From: SZUA-442 sp963759175
GTDB lineage: Bacteria; Actinomycetota; Acidimicrobiia; Spongiisociales; UBA5794
Length of the DNA stretch: 64,000 bases
Assembly (NCBI GenBank): GCA_963759175.1
Contig: CAVWXP010000008.1
Location: 179,445-243,444 of the forward strand
Reading direction: 5' to 3'
Shown here: positions 52,243-60,919 of the stretch, in pieces
Layout: each line of letters opens with the position of its first letter
Numbering within the stretch: position 1 is the first letter of the stretch
The notes under the pieces: generated by a model
Told to the model about the DNA's origin: nothing
Databases searched by the model: none
The model's input: the letters and a program-made list of their open reading frames with translations, nothing else
Position numbers and translations under genes: made by a program

Positions 52243-53049
52243 TCAGGGAGCTCCGATGTCCGGATCGAGTCCCTCCCCCGCACCCGCCGCAACGGCGTGG
52301 AATCCCCCGTCGACATGCACGATCTCACCCGTCGTGGCCCGTGCATAATCGGACAACAACACACAGGCCATCTGGGCGACGGGTTCCGGATTGCGGGGCT
52401 CCCACCCGAGAGGCGCTCGCACCTGCCAGAGGTGCTCGAACTGGGTGAACCCGGGGATCGACTTGGCCGCAACGGTACCGAGGGGTCCGGCAGCCACGAG
52501 GTTCACGCGGATCCCGTCACCACCGAGGTAGCGGGCGAGATACCGGCTGACCGACCCGAGGGCAGACTTCGATACCCCCATCCAGTCGTACGCGGGCCAT
52601 GCATGGGTGTTGTCGAAGTCGAGGCCGACCAGGGCGCCACCGCCGGCCTTGACCATGAGCGGACGCAACCCGACGGCGAGCGTCTTGTACGAGAACGCCG
52701 AGGTCAGGAACGCGGTACTCGCGGAGTCGGCGGGTGTATCGAGGAATGAGCCGCCCAGGGCGTCGGTGGGAGCGAAGGCGATCGCATGGAGGGCCCCGTC
52801 GACGCCTCCCCACCGCTCGTCGAGGTCGGCGACGAGTGCCTCCATGTGCCCTGGATCGTTGATGTCGAGCTCGACGACGTCGGCGGGTCTGGGCAGGCGC
52901 TTGGCGGACCGGCGGGTCAGCGACAAGCCACGACCGAAACCGGTGAGCACCACTTCGGCGCCGAGGTCCTGGGCGACGCGGGCCGTGTGGAATGCGATCG
53001 AATCGTCCGTGAGGACGCCCGTGATCACGAGTCGTTTGCCATCGAGCAT
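52243..53049 (-). CDS. Enoyl-ACP reductase, InhA type
   Basis: This NADH-dependent reductase carries out the last step of each fatty-acid elongation cycle. The 268-aa product closely follows mycobacterial InhA: MLDGKRLVITGVLTDDSIAF, VVLTGFGRGLSL, the catalytic Tyr and Lys in AYDWMGVSKSAL, and RVNLVAAGPLGTVA. The ATG at 53049 was chosen because it matches InhA's start; a GGGAAGGGA site lies upstream and TAGTCT further up. fabI and inhA are equally possible symbols. Confidence 0.92.
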   Translation of the reverse strand: MLDGKRLVITGVLTDDSIAFHTARVAQDLGAEVVLTGFGRGLSLTRRSAKRLPRPADVVELDINDPGHMEALVADLDERWGGVDGALHAIAFAPTDALGGSFLDTPADSASTAFLTSAFSYKTLAVGLRPLMVKAGGGALVGLDFDNTHAWPAYDWMGVSKSALGSVSRYLARYLGGDGIRVNLVAAGPLGTVAAKSIPGFTQFEHLWQVRAPLGWEPRNPEPVAQMACVLLSDYARATTGEIVHVDGGFHAVAAGAGEGLDPDIGAP

Positions 53050-53093
53050 GCGTGTCCCTTCCCGGAGAACGTCGTGCAGACTAGACCAGGTGC

Positions 53094-53492
53094 CTACCCG
53101 ACGTTCGCCCACGCCCGCAGACCGAGTCCCATGACGAACAACAGCAGGATGCCGTAGGTGAGGGCGGGTCGCCTGGCCATCGTCGACCGGTAGAGGTAGG
53201 CGAGGGTGAACGTGATCACGATGACCACGCCGTAGAACACATGGAACGAGTTCCCCGGGCGGACGTTGTTCGAGTACAGATAGACGCCTGCACCGACCTG
53301 GATGAGCATCACGGCGATGGCGATCGCTCGTGCCCATCCGAACGCCCGTGGCGGATCACGCTTGATGATGGCCGTGACGAGGCCCCAGGCACCGACGATG
53401 CCACAGGTCACGACGGCGACCCAGAACCAATTCTGGTGGAAGGTCAGGACGGAGTCGAGTGGCACGTCACCGCCTCCCGGATCGCCGGACAC
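53094..53492 (-). CDS. Small four-helix membrane protein of unknown function
   Basis: I do not recognise this 132-aa protein. It has about four hydrophobic helices (NWFWVAVVTCGIVGAWGLVT, AIAIAVMLIQVGAGVYLY, FYGVVIVITFTLAYLYRST, LTYGILLLFVMGLGLRAWA) with few charges. The GTG start is uncertain; a second GTG nine codons in is possible. It lies upstream of the inhA-like gene with 44 bases between, so they may share a transcript. Confidence 0.6.
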   Translation of the reverse strand: MSGDPGGGDVPLDSVLTFHQNWFWVAVVTCGIVGAWGLVTAIIKRDPPRAFGWARAIAIAVMLIQVGAGVYLYSNNVRPGNSFHVFYGVVIVITFTLAYLYRSTMARRPALTYGILLLFVMGLGLRAWANVG

Positions 53493-53543
53493 GGATGCGT
53501 GGGGGTTTCGAGGGAAGGCTCCATGTGATCATCACGAGGACGG

Positions 53544-53549
53544 TAGGTT
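53544..53549 (+). promoter_or_regulatory. -10 box TAGGTT, leaderless
   Basis: TAGGTT ends 6 nt before the ATG at 53556. Confidence 0.5.
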
Positions 53550-53555
53550 ATCGGC

Positions 53556-54779
53556 ATGGTCGAACTCCACCCCCACGGCATGGCCCACGGAGGCGAAGCC
53601 GTCGCACGCCGCGATGGCAAGGCACACTTCATCGCCGGCGTGATGCCCGATGAGGTCGTCGAGGCCTCGATCGTCGAGGACCGTGGCTCATGGGCCCGCG
53701 CCGAGCTCGTCGAGATCGTCGAGGCATCGCCGGGACGTCGCTCCGCCCCGTGCCCGCATGCAGCCGCATGCGGCGGATGTCAGTGGCAGTTCGCCGACGA
53801 GTCCCATCAGCGGGACTGGAAACGCGAGACGGTGACTTCGCAGCTCGAGCACCTCGGCCGGATCGCATCACCGACCGTCCATCCCACGGCGACGACCGGA
53901 TCCGTCCTCGGCTACCGGAATCGCATGGACTTCCACGTCGTCGACGGCAAACCGGGGCTGATGCGGGCGCGTTCGAACGATGCTGTTCCGCTCGATGTCT
54001 GCCTCCTCCTGCACCCCACGCTCCAGCCTGTGTTCGACGGGCTCGGCGATCTCACCGGCGTGGAGCGAATCACCCTGCGCTCGGGAACCCGGACGGGAGA
54101 TCGGTTGGTGGTCATCGAAGGCGATGTCCCCACGCACGCAGCGCAATGGGGTGTCCCGGTGGTCCACCGGACGAACGGGAAGACCACCACCGTGTTCGGC
54201 GAGGCGATCCTGCGCGAGGTGGTGGACGGCGTGACCTTCTCCATCCCTGTCGACGGCTTCTTCCAGAACAACACCGAGGGTGCCGACGTCCTCGTGGAAC
54301 TCGTCCGCAACGCCGCGCAACTCGAGGGCCACGAGACCATGCTCGACGCCTACTCGGGGGTGGGGCTGTTCGGCGCCACCGTGGGCGCGGACGCCGACCT
54401 CGTACTCGGTATCGACTCGTTGCCGAACGCCGTCGAGTTCGCACGGCGCAACGTGGCAGCCCGCGGGATCGACCATCGCTACATCGCAGGATCCGTCACG
54501 AGGGACATCGAGGCACTGGAGGCCTATTGGGACGTCGCCGTCCTCGACCCACCGCGCAAGGGCATCGGCGTCACGGGCGTCGACGCCGTCACCTCGGCCA
54601 TGCCGCGCAGGATCGTCTACGTCTCATGTGATCCCGCTTCCCTGGCACGTGACGCCAAACTGCTGAGCGACGTCGGATACGGATTCGTCGATGCGACGCC
54701 GGTCGACATGTTCCCCCAGACCTACCACGTCGAGATCGTGGCGACGTTCGATCGCCTGGCCGACGACCCCGAGGAGTGA
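53556..54779 (+). CDS. TrmA/RlmD-family RNA (uracil-5-)-methyltransferase with Fe-S cluster
   Basis: The enzyme methylates C5 of uridine in rRNA or tRNA. The 407-aa product has an N-terminal TRAM-like domain, the iron-sulfur pattern C66-x5-C72-x2-C75 with a fourth Cys near residue 148, the SAM motif MLDAYSGVGLFGATVG, and the catalytic region VLDPPRKGIG with YVSCDPASLARD. The Fe-S cluster points to the RlmC/RlmD side of the family; the target base cannot be told. Leaderless ATG. Confidence 0.9.
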   Translation: MVELHPHGMAHGGEAVARRDGKAHFIAGVMPDEVVEASIVEDRGSWARAELVEIVEASPGRRSAPCPHAAACGGCQWQFADESHQRDWKRETVTSQLEHLGRIASPTVHPTATTGSVLGYRNRMDFHVVDGKPGLMRARSNDAVPLDVCLLLHPTLQPVFDGLGDLTGVERITLRSGTRTGDRLVVIEGDVPTHAAQWGVPVVHRTNGKTTTVFGEAILREVVDGVTFSIPVDGFFQNNTEGADVLVELVRNAAQLEGHETMLDAYSGVGLFGATVGADADLVLGIDSLPNAVEFARRNVAARGIDHRYIAGSVTRDIEALEAYWDVAVLDPPRKGIGVTGVDAVTSAMPRRIVYVSCDPASLARDAKLLSDVGYGFVDATPVDMFPQTYHVEIVATFDRLADDPEE

Positions 54780-54820
54780 ACCGAGGAGCGATGGACGATG
54801 TGCAGCGGTGAACCCGGCGC

Positions 54821-55438
54821 CTACATGGCGTCGAGGATCTCCTGCCGCTTGCGCTCGTACTCCTCATCGGAGATGAGGCCCTCGTCACGCAACGCAGCCA
54901 GCTTGCGGATCGACTCTGCCTGATCCGGAGCGGGAGCCTGCACGACGGTCTTCGTGCCGGACAACTCCATCGAACGATGCTCACGCGTCTTGTACAACAG
55001 CGTCTGGAAGGCGTCGGGATGCGGGATGTTGGAGAACTTGCTCTGACCTGTCGACCCTGCCGATTCGATGAGCAGGTCACCGGCGCCGAGCATGCGCTCG
55101 AACACGGATTGCGAGAAGTTGACGTTGGTGATCCGCTCGAGGGGGATGTCGACGCCGCTCTTGGCGATCAGGCCGGTTCGCGTGATCAACCGCTCTGACG
55201 TGAGTACATAGCGGGTCGTCCACCAGTTGACGACGGGCCTCACGACGAAGAAGACGCCGAAGCCGACCAGGACGGCAACGACCACCCACACGAGGACATC
55301 GAGATTCACAGCGACGAGGATCATCGCCACGGAGAGGCCGACGAACCACAGGAACGGGATGAACAACAGTTTCCAGTGGGGGCGGAACGATGTGACGATC
55401 GTTTCGCCGTCCGAGAGTGCATCTTCTGGCCAAGGCAT
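54821..55438 (-). CDS. Membrane PH (YdbT/DUF304-like) and SHOCT domain protein
   Basis: The 205-aa product has two membrane helices (about residues 22-65), then a bacterial PH domain (RYVLTSERLITRTGLIAKSG, VDIPLERITNVNFSQSVFER, LGAGDLLIESAG) and a C-terminal SHOCT motif (IRKLAALRDEGLISDEEYER). These occur in envelope proteins of unknown role. The ATG is 6 nt after TAGTCT, leaderless. It ends convergently with the methyltransferase gene. Confidence 0.8.
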   Translation of the reverse strand: MPWPEDALSDGETIVTSFRPHWKLLFIPFLWFVGLSVAMILVAVNLDVLVWVVVAVLVGFGVFFVVRPVVNWWTTRYVLTSERLITRTGLIAKSGVDIPLERITNVNFSQSVFERMLGAGDLLIESAGSTGQSKFSNIPHPDAFQTLLYKTREHRSMELSGTKTVVQAPAPDQAESIRKLAALRDEGLISDEEYERKRQEILDAM

Positions 55439-55444
55439 GGCGCC

Positions 55445-55450
55445 AGACTA
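55445..55450 (-). promoter_or_regulatory. -10 box TAGTCT of the PH/SHOCT gene, leaderless
   Basis: TAGTCT on the minus strand ends 6 nt before the ATG at 55438. Confidence 0.5.
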
Positions 55451-55526
55451 GCTCCCGGCAGCACCAGCGACGCCGTATACGGGGGAATTCTTCGCGGCGG
55501 CCGATCACCGCCACGCATCGCCCGGA

Positions 55527-55890
55527 GACGCGAGAAACCCCAAGGAAGCCGAAGCCCCCTTGGGGTTCCCGTTGGACCGACCGACCTTTCGGCCAGCCGC
55601 TCCCCGCTCCGCAAGCGGAGCGGCAGTCGTGGGCCGAAGCCCCCGACCCTCCGAAGCGAACCGTGTGACCGGAGTCACCCGGAGGGCTTGCGCCCGTCCA
55701 CCCGAAGGTGTCCACGTCCGGAGCGGCCCGTTTCCGGGCCCGTCGGCTTGCGCCGACCCGCTTCGGGTTTCCCCTCTGCGGACCGCCTCGGGGTTTCCCC
55801 CTTGGCGATGAACGCATCATGGTGCCGCCCCTGCACCAAACGCAAGCCCGATCGCTGGTTCGTTTTCGCGTCCTTCGTGGAGTTTTCGCG
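55527..55890 (+). other. Hairpin-rich non-coding element A (possible structured RNA or MITE-like repeat)
   Basis: No credible gene lies in the gap between the divergent starts at 55438 and 55911. It is packed with hairpins: AACCCCAAGG/CCTTGGGGTT (55536-55545 with 55558-55567), CGCTCC/GGAGCG near 55606-55622, GGGC-TTGC-GCCC, CACC-CGAA-GGTG, GGCCCG-TTTC-CGGGCC and GTCGGC-TTGC-GCCGAC. The 5' end (GACGCGAGAAAC) is complementary, with one bulge, to GTTTTCGCGTC at 55862-55872. It shares the first stem and the 32-nt tail at 55859-55890 with element B. Orientation is set by the similarity to B; transcription is not shown. Confidence 0.6.
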
Positions 55891-55898
55891 CGGCCCGG

Positions 55899-55904
55899 TA
55901 CCCT
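55899..55904 (+). promoter_or_regulatory. -10 box TACCCT, leaderless
   Basis: TACCCT ends 6 nt before the ATG at 55911, just after element A. Confidence 0.5.
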
Positions 55905-55910
55905 CTGGTG

Positions 55911-56531
55911 ATGCGAGCCAGCCGTGCTGCCCTGATCGTCGCGATCTCCGCTCTCGTCGCCACTGGCTGCGGGACGAGCGAACCGACCCAGACCACGCCG
56001 GGTGTGGTCGGCGGTAGCGGATTGGTGCTCTCTGCTGACGGCATAGGAACCTACGCGATCGGCGACGATGCCGACGTGGTCATCGACGGCGTGTCCGCCC
56101 AGATCGGCGGATGGGACTCGGATTCCCTCGAGCCGGGAACAGCCATCGAGGTGCCAGAGTGCGGCGGCGGGGAGGTACGGCAGATGTCGTGGGGCAACCT
56201 GGTGCTCGTCTTCGTCGACACGGGAGCGGGCTCGCGATTGTTCACATGGGCCTATGGCTACGACCCCGTGACCGGCAACGCCGAGGACCGACGCGGACTC
56301 GACCTGAGGACGGACTCGGGTGTCCGGTTGGGAACGCCGCGATCGGAGCTCGAACGAATCCATCGCGGCGAGGTCTCGATCACCGACGACACGTCCGTCG
56401 ACATCGCTCGTTTCACCGTCGACGGCGACGAGGAGGAGCACCTCGGTGGTCGGTTCGGTTCGACGGCTCCCGACGCCGTGGTGCAGTTCCTCGAACGGAT
56501 CCCGGGGTGCGCCGGAGCCGCATCGGGATGA
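55911..56531 (+). CDS. Putative lipoprotein between two repeat elements
   Basis: I do not recognise this 206-aa protein. It has a lipoprotein signal with lipobox VATGC at residues about 17-21, a Thr/Gly linker, and a compact beta-rich domain (GIGTYAIGDDADVVIDGVSA; EPGTAIEVPECGGGEVRQMS; GVRLGTPRSELERIHRG). The last stretch, a threshold-like G-x-T-P-x-x-E segment, recalls small secreted domains that respond to ligands, but no function can be given. The ATG is the leaderless one; a GTG sits directly before it. It is flanked on both sides by elements A and B. Confidence 0.7.
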   Translation: MRASRAALIVAISALVATGCGTSEPTQTTPGVVGGSGLVLSADGIGTYAIGDDADVVIDGVSAQIGGWDSDSLEPGTAIEVPECGGGEVRQMSWGNLVLVFVDTGAGSRLFTWAYGYDPVTGNAEDRRGLDLRTDSGVRLGTPRSELERIHRGEVSITDDTSVDIARFTVDGDEEEHLGGRFGSTAPDAVVQFLERIPGCAGAASG

Positions 56532-56553
56532 CCGGCCACCGGCATCGGTCGTC

Positions 56554-57037
56554 GACGCAGAAAACCCCGAGGAAGCTCGGCCGAAGCCTTGCCCTCTCGG
56601 GGTTCTGCCGAAGTGGATCGCTCCACTCCAATCCGGACCTCACCGGTTTCCCGGCTCCTTCCGGTCGTCCGTCCGTCTCCTCGCAGCGGTGAGGCTGCCA
56701 AGACCGGTCCCGGACCGCCATCCCGCCGAAGCCGGACGACGTCGCCGTCCCGAACCGAGGTCCGGTGCGGCTGGCAACCGCCTTGCGGCGGTCAGCCGGT
56801 GCCCTTCGGAGGCTGGGCTCCCCCTCGAGGCGAACCATCGGACGCCGAAGCGCTCGATGGGGTCGATGCAGGTCTCCCTGCACCGTCGGCCCGGTTTCCC
56901 GGGTGCTGGTCCCGAGGGATCAGCTGCCGAGCTCTCGGGGCTTTCACCCCTCGAGCGAGCGGAAAGGTAGGGCACCCACCAGCGTGTCGCAACCCTGGGG
57001 ACTCATTCGTTTTCGCGTCCTGCGATGGGTTTTCGCG
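56554..57037 (+). other. Hairpin-rich non-coding element B, relative of element A
   Basis: This stretch between two plus-strand genes has no credible gene. Its first stem is AACCCCGAG/CTCGGGGTT (56563-56571 with 56596-56604), where A has AACCCCAAGG/CCTTGGGGTT: one base pair changed on both sides. Other hairpins include GTGGA-TCGC-TCCAC, GGCTG..ACCGCC-TTGC-GGCGGT-CAGCC, TGCAGG/CCTGCA and CCCGG-TTT-CCGGG. It ends with a 32-nt tail (57006-57037) matching A's tail at 28 positions. The 5' end GACGCAGAAAAC can pair with GTTTTCGCGTC at 57009-57019. The middle is about 120 bases longer than in A. Confidence 0.6.
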
Positions 57038-57090
57038 AAGGTGCGTCACATGGATCGCCCGGGGGCTCGGGATGTGTCACAGCGCTCCGG

Positions 57091-57096
57091 TACAGT
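57091..57096 (+). promoter_or_regulatory. -10 box TACAGT of the nuclease/helicase operon, leaderless
   Basis: TACAGT ends 6 nt before the ATG at 57103. Confidence 0.5.
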
Positions 57097-57102
57097 CGCC
57101 CC

Positions 57103-57963
57103 ATGGACATCGAAGCGGACTCGCCCACCCTCGCTGGTCACGTGCCGACCCCCGCGCTCACGACGCTGTCGCCGAGTCGCGCCAGCGACTTCAAGACCTG
57201 TCCCCAGCTGTACAAGTTCAAGTCGATCGACAAGATCCCCACCGAGCCGACCATCCACCAGGCGCGTGGAACCACCGCCCATCTCGCCCTCGAGCGTCTC
57301 TTCGCCCTCCCGGCACCCGAACGCACACCCGAGCGCCTGTACGACCTGTTCCGCGACTCCTGGGCCGAGCTGAAGGTCGACGAGTACCCCGATCTGTTCG
57401 CATCGGTCGACGAGGAACGCGACTGGGGCATCGAGAGCCTCCACCTGTTGGCCGCGTACTTCGGCATGGAGGATCCGTCCTCGTTCGAGCCCGAGGAACT
57501 CGAGATGGACCTCACAGTCGACATCGACCACATGACCATCAGGGGCATCCTCGACCGTATGGAGCGCATCGTCGAGGTCGACGACGCTGGAACACCGCGT
57601 GAGCTGCTCGTCATCACCGACTACAAGACGGGACGCGCCCCACCACCCCAGTACGCGAACAAGGCCTTCTTCGCGTTGAAGATCTATGCCCTGTTGATCC
57701 GGGTCACGCGAGGCATCACCCCTGACCGTGTCCGGCTGTTGTACCTCAACGGACCCACCGAGTACACCCTCGACATCACCGATGCCCAGCTCGATGCCAT
57801 GGATCGCCAACTGGCCGCCCTGTGGAAGGCCATCGAACAGGCCATCACCACCGACACGTGGCCCGCACGTACGTCACCGCTGTGCGACTGGTGCGACTAC
57901 AAGGAGGGTCTGTGCCCAGCGTGGAACGACCCGCCGGTCGCGGCCCCCGGTGACGATGGCTGA
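57103..57963 (+). CDS. RecB-family PD-(D/E)XK exonuclease with Fe-S cluster
   Basis: The 286-aa product is a free-standing nuclease domain: first cluster Cys in DFKTCPQLYKF, the QARGTTAHLALERLF helix, catalytic motif LLVITDYKTGRAP, and the other three Cys in CDWCDYKEGLC. The four Cys form the iron-sulfur clamp seen in Cas4, AddB and AdnA/B. It leads an operon with two helicase-nucleases and overlaps the next gene by 8 bases, so it likely works on DNA ends with them. Cas4 proper is unlikely, since no cas genes are near. Confidence 0.88.
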   Translation: MDIEADSPTLAGHVPTPALTTLSPSRASDFKTCPQLYKFKSIDKIPTEPTIHQARGTTAHLALERLFALPAPERTPERLYDLFRDSWAELKVDEYPDLFASVDEERDWGIESLHLLAAYFGMEDPSSFEPEELEMDLTVDIDHMTIRGILDRMERIVEVDDAGTPRELLVITDYKTGRAPPPQYANKAFFALKIYALLIRVTRGITPDRVRLLYLNGPTEYTLDITDAQLDAMDRQLAALWKAIEQAITTDTWPARTSPLCDWCDYKEGLCPAWNDPPVAAPGDDG

Positions 57964-60919
57964 CGCCCCGAGCCACCACCGCCAACTCAGCCTCGCGAGC
58001 ATCGCCGAGACCCGCATCGATGGGGGCCGGTGGGACGCCCATGTCGGACTCTCCGGTCGACCCCGCCTGGTCGTCGGCGGCCCGGGCACGGGGAAGACCG
58101 CGTTCCTGTGTGACACGATCGTGGCCGCCGTCGATGGCGGCTTCGGACCCGAGGAGATCCTCGCCCTGTGCTTCTCGCGCCGCGGCGTCGACGACGTCAG
58201 GACCCGCCTCGGGGCGTCGTTGGGATCCCGCGCCCAGCGCATCACCATCGCCACCTACCACTCGCTCGCGATGCGACTGGTCGAGGCGCACGCCGAGGAT
58301 CTCGGATGGTCGGGACCCCCGATGATCCTCGCGGGCGCCGAGCAGGAACACCTCGTCGCCGAGCTGCTCGCCGAGGAGGATCCGACGCACTGGTCACCGG
58401 CGTTCCGGTCGGTCCTCGCCTCCGACGTCATGGCCCACGAGGTCACCGATTTCGTGCTGCGGGCCTCGGAGCAACGGTTCAGCGCAGCCGACGTGGCCTC
58501 GCGGCGCCGAGCCGACTGGACCGGACTCGCCGCTTTCATCGATCGCTACCACGCGACGCTGCGCCAACGTCGCCAGGTCGACTACGGACTCCTCCTGACC
58601 GAGGCACTGCGAGTGCCATCCATCGTGCCCGAGGCGACCGGTGGATTCGAGCTCGTCGTCGCCGACGAGTACCAGGACACCTCTCCCGTCCAGGCAGACC
58701 TGCTGATGGCGTGTGCCCGCGAGGCGAGCGACCTCGTCGTGGCCGCCGATCCCTACCAATCGATCTATTCGTTCCGAGGAGCCGATGTCACCAATGTGTT
58801 CCGGTTCCCCGACGACGTCGCTGCGGCCCTCGACCGACCCGTCGAACGCGTGATCCTCACGACATCGTTCCGGGTTCCCACCGAGATCCTCGACGCCGCT
58901 GTCTCGTTGACGGCACGCGAGCTACCGGGTGGCGCGGGGAAGGTCCTCAGCACCCGCACCGGTGGCTCAGTGCGGTGCCACGAGTTCGCCACCATCGGCG
59001 AGGAGGCGGAGTGGATCGCAGGCGACATCGAGCGGATCCACCTCCTCGACGGCGTCGCACTGCCGCGCATCGCCGTGTTCATGCGATCCCAGGGACCGTT
59101 CCTCGACGATCTCAGCCGTGCGTTCGACCGGCGCGGTGTCGCACACACACACGTCGACGATCGCCTCGTCGACGAGCCGATCGTCCGGTGCCTCCACGAC
59201 CTCGTCCGGGCGTGCGTCGACGATGACCCGACCCCCGCCCTTCGTCGGGTGCTGTCCGGACCGTTCTTCGCACTCCCCCACGGCCTCGTCGCGACCCTCC
59301 CCGAGGATCGGGCCGGATGGCAGGCATGGCTCGACGAGCGGGGGGAAGACCTCGCTCCTCTGGCCGGGATGCTCACCGACGCCACATGGTGCGCCACCAT
59401 GGCAGCGGACCGGGGCCTGTGGGAGGTGTGGACACGGCTCCCGCAGATGCAGAGGGTTGCACTCGACGAAGCCATGGCGCGGCACCGTCGCGCATGGAGC
59501 GAGTACACACGCGTGATCGGTCGAGCCGTCGAGCGTTCAGCCGCCACCACCCTCGAGGACCAGACCGAACTGGCATCCCACGTCGATTTCGAGGCCGATA
59601 CTCCGGGGAACCACCGCTCCGGCGGTGTCGTCGTGGCGACACTGCATCGCGCCAAGGGAACGTCGTTCGATGCGGTCTACATCGCCCATGCCGTGGAGGG
59701 GGAACTCCCCGATCTGCGCACGCGCGACTCGCTGCTCGGCGTCCGTCACGTCAGCGGACACCTCCCCACCGCGACCTCCGACTACCTGGCGTTCCGGCTC
59801 GACGAGGAGCGGCGCCTCGCCTACACGGCCATGACCCGATCGACATCGCAGGTGACCTGGACGGCCACCGTCGCGAACGAACGTGGTTCGGGATCCGTAC
59901 CGAGCAGGTTCATGCGTCTCGTCGGCCCGACGACGCCGCCGACCCACAACCATCGACCGTTGACCCCGAGGACCATGATCGCCCAGCTGCGCCGCACGGC
60001 AGCCGACCCGACGGCGAGTCCCGTGGAGCGATTGGCGTCGCTCTCGATCATCGGACGCCACCTGCCGAACGGTGATCCGGCCTCCACGGGCGACGCCCTG
60101 GATCGCTACGGTGTGCGGGCGCCCGGGGACGATGCAGGGGCGATCCCCTCGTCGCTGCGCCTGTCCCCCAGCCAGGCGCAGTCCTATGACACGTGCCCGC
60201 GCCGCTATGTCGTCGAACGCCATGTCCTTCGCGGGGACGACGACTCCCCCTACCTCAAACTCGGCAACGTGGTGCACCACACCCTCGAACTCGCCGAACG
60301 TGAGGCCCGTGACGATGGCCGGGAACGCAGTCGGATCGTCGACGCACGACGCCACCTCGACGGCCTCTGGCCCGCCGCCGGCTTCCCCGATGACAACGTG
60401 GGTTCAGCATGGCGACAGCGTGCCGAACGCATCCTCGACGCCCTCTACGCCGATTGGCCGACGAGCGGAGTGGTCGTCGATCTCGAACGACCCCTCACGT
60501 CGACCATCGGCGGCATCCCGTGGACGGGCCGGGCCGACCGCATCGAGCGGCGGGGTGATTCACTCCACATCGTCGACTACAAGACGTCCGCCACCGCCGC
60601 CACGCACGATGACGCGGGACGCTCGCTCCAGCTCGGGTACTACGTGTGGGCGGCGATGCACGACGAGGATCTGACGAACGTGGGGTCCATCGAAGGCGCA
60701 TCGTTCTGGTATCCCGCGGCGCCGCCCCGCAGGGATGGCATCGCCACGCGTTCGTTCGACATGGCGCAACTCCCCGACGTGGAGGAGCGCCTCGCAGTCA
60801 TCGCCGCGTCGATCGGGGCCGAGGAGTTCCACGCAACGCCGAACAAGGACTGTGGCCGTTGCCCCGTCGCCTCGACCTGTCCCGCGTTCCCCGTCGGGTC
60901 GGAGGCGTTCGCCCCATGA
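57956..60919 (+). CDS. UvrD-type helicase fused to RecB-like Fe-S nuclease (AdnA-like)
   Basis: The 987-aa product has a UvrD/PcrA motor: Walker A VVGGPGTGKTAFL, LVVADEYQDTSPVQADLL, DPYQSIYSFRGAD, VATLHRAKGTSFDAVYIAH and RRLAYTAMTRST. The C-terminal nuclease (about 735-987) has the first Cys in QSYDTCPRRYV, motif LHIVDYKTSATAA, and CGRCPVASTCPAF for the Fe-S cluster. This is the layout of mycobacterial AdnA/AdnB, the double-strand-break end-resection machine. An N-terminal Q-motif is not obvious. ATG start gives an 8-base overlap with the upstream nuclease and ATGA with the next gene. Confidence 0.9.
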   Translation: MADAPSHHRQLSLASIAETRIDGGRWDAHVGLSGRPRLVVGGPGTGKTAFLCDTIVAAVDGGFGPEEILALCFSRRGVDDVRTRLGASLGSRAQRITIATYHSLAMRLVEAHAEDLGWSGPPMILAGAEQEHLVAELLAEEDPTHWSPAFRSVLASDVMAHEVTDFVLRASEQRFSAADVASRRRADWTGLAAFIDRYHATLRQRRQVDYGLLLTEALRVPSIVPEATGGFELVVADEYQDTSPVQADLLMACAREASDLVVAADPYQSIYSFRGADVTNVFRFPDDVAAALDRPVERVILTTSFRVPTEILDAAVSLTARELPGGAGKVLSTRTGGSVRCHEFATIGEEAEWIAGDIERIHLLDGVALPRIAVFMRSQGPFLDDLSRAFDRRGVAHTHVDDRLVDEPIVRCLHDLVRACVDDDPTPALRRVLSGPFFALPHGLVATLPEDRAGWQAWLDERGEDLAPLAGMLTDATWCATMAADRGLWEVWTRLPQMQRVALDEAMARHRRAWSEYTRVIGRAVERSAATTLEDQTELASHVDFEADTPGNHRSGGVVVATLHRAKGTSFDAVYIAHAVEGELPDLRTRDSLLGVRHVSGHLPTATSDYLAFRLDEERRLAYTAMTRSTSQVTWTATVANERGSGSVPSRFMRLVGPTTPPTHNHRPLTPRTMIAQLRRTAADPTASPVERLASLSIIGRHLPNGDPASTGDALDRYGVRAPGDDAGAIPSSLRLSPSQAQSYDTCPRRYVVERHVLRGDDDSPYLKLGNVVHHTLELAEREARDDGRERSRIVDARRHLDGLWPAAGFPDDNVGSAWRQRAERILDALYADWPTSGVVVDLERPLTSTIGGIPWTGRADRIERRGDSLHIVDYKTSATAATHDDAGRSLQLGYYVWAAMHDEDLTNVGSIEGASFWYPAAPPRRDGIATRSFDMAQLPDVEERLAVIAASIGAEEFHATPNKDCGRCPVASTCPAFPVGSEAFAP

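Noticed and set aside
55527..57037. Elements A/B as RNase P RNA, tmRNA, 6S RNA or a tRNA cluster
   Set aside because: I saw none of the conserved sequences of those RNAs, and no CCA-ended cloverleaf.
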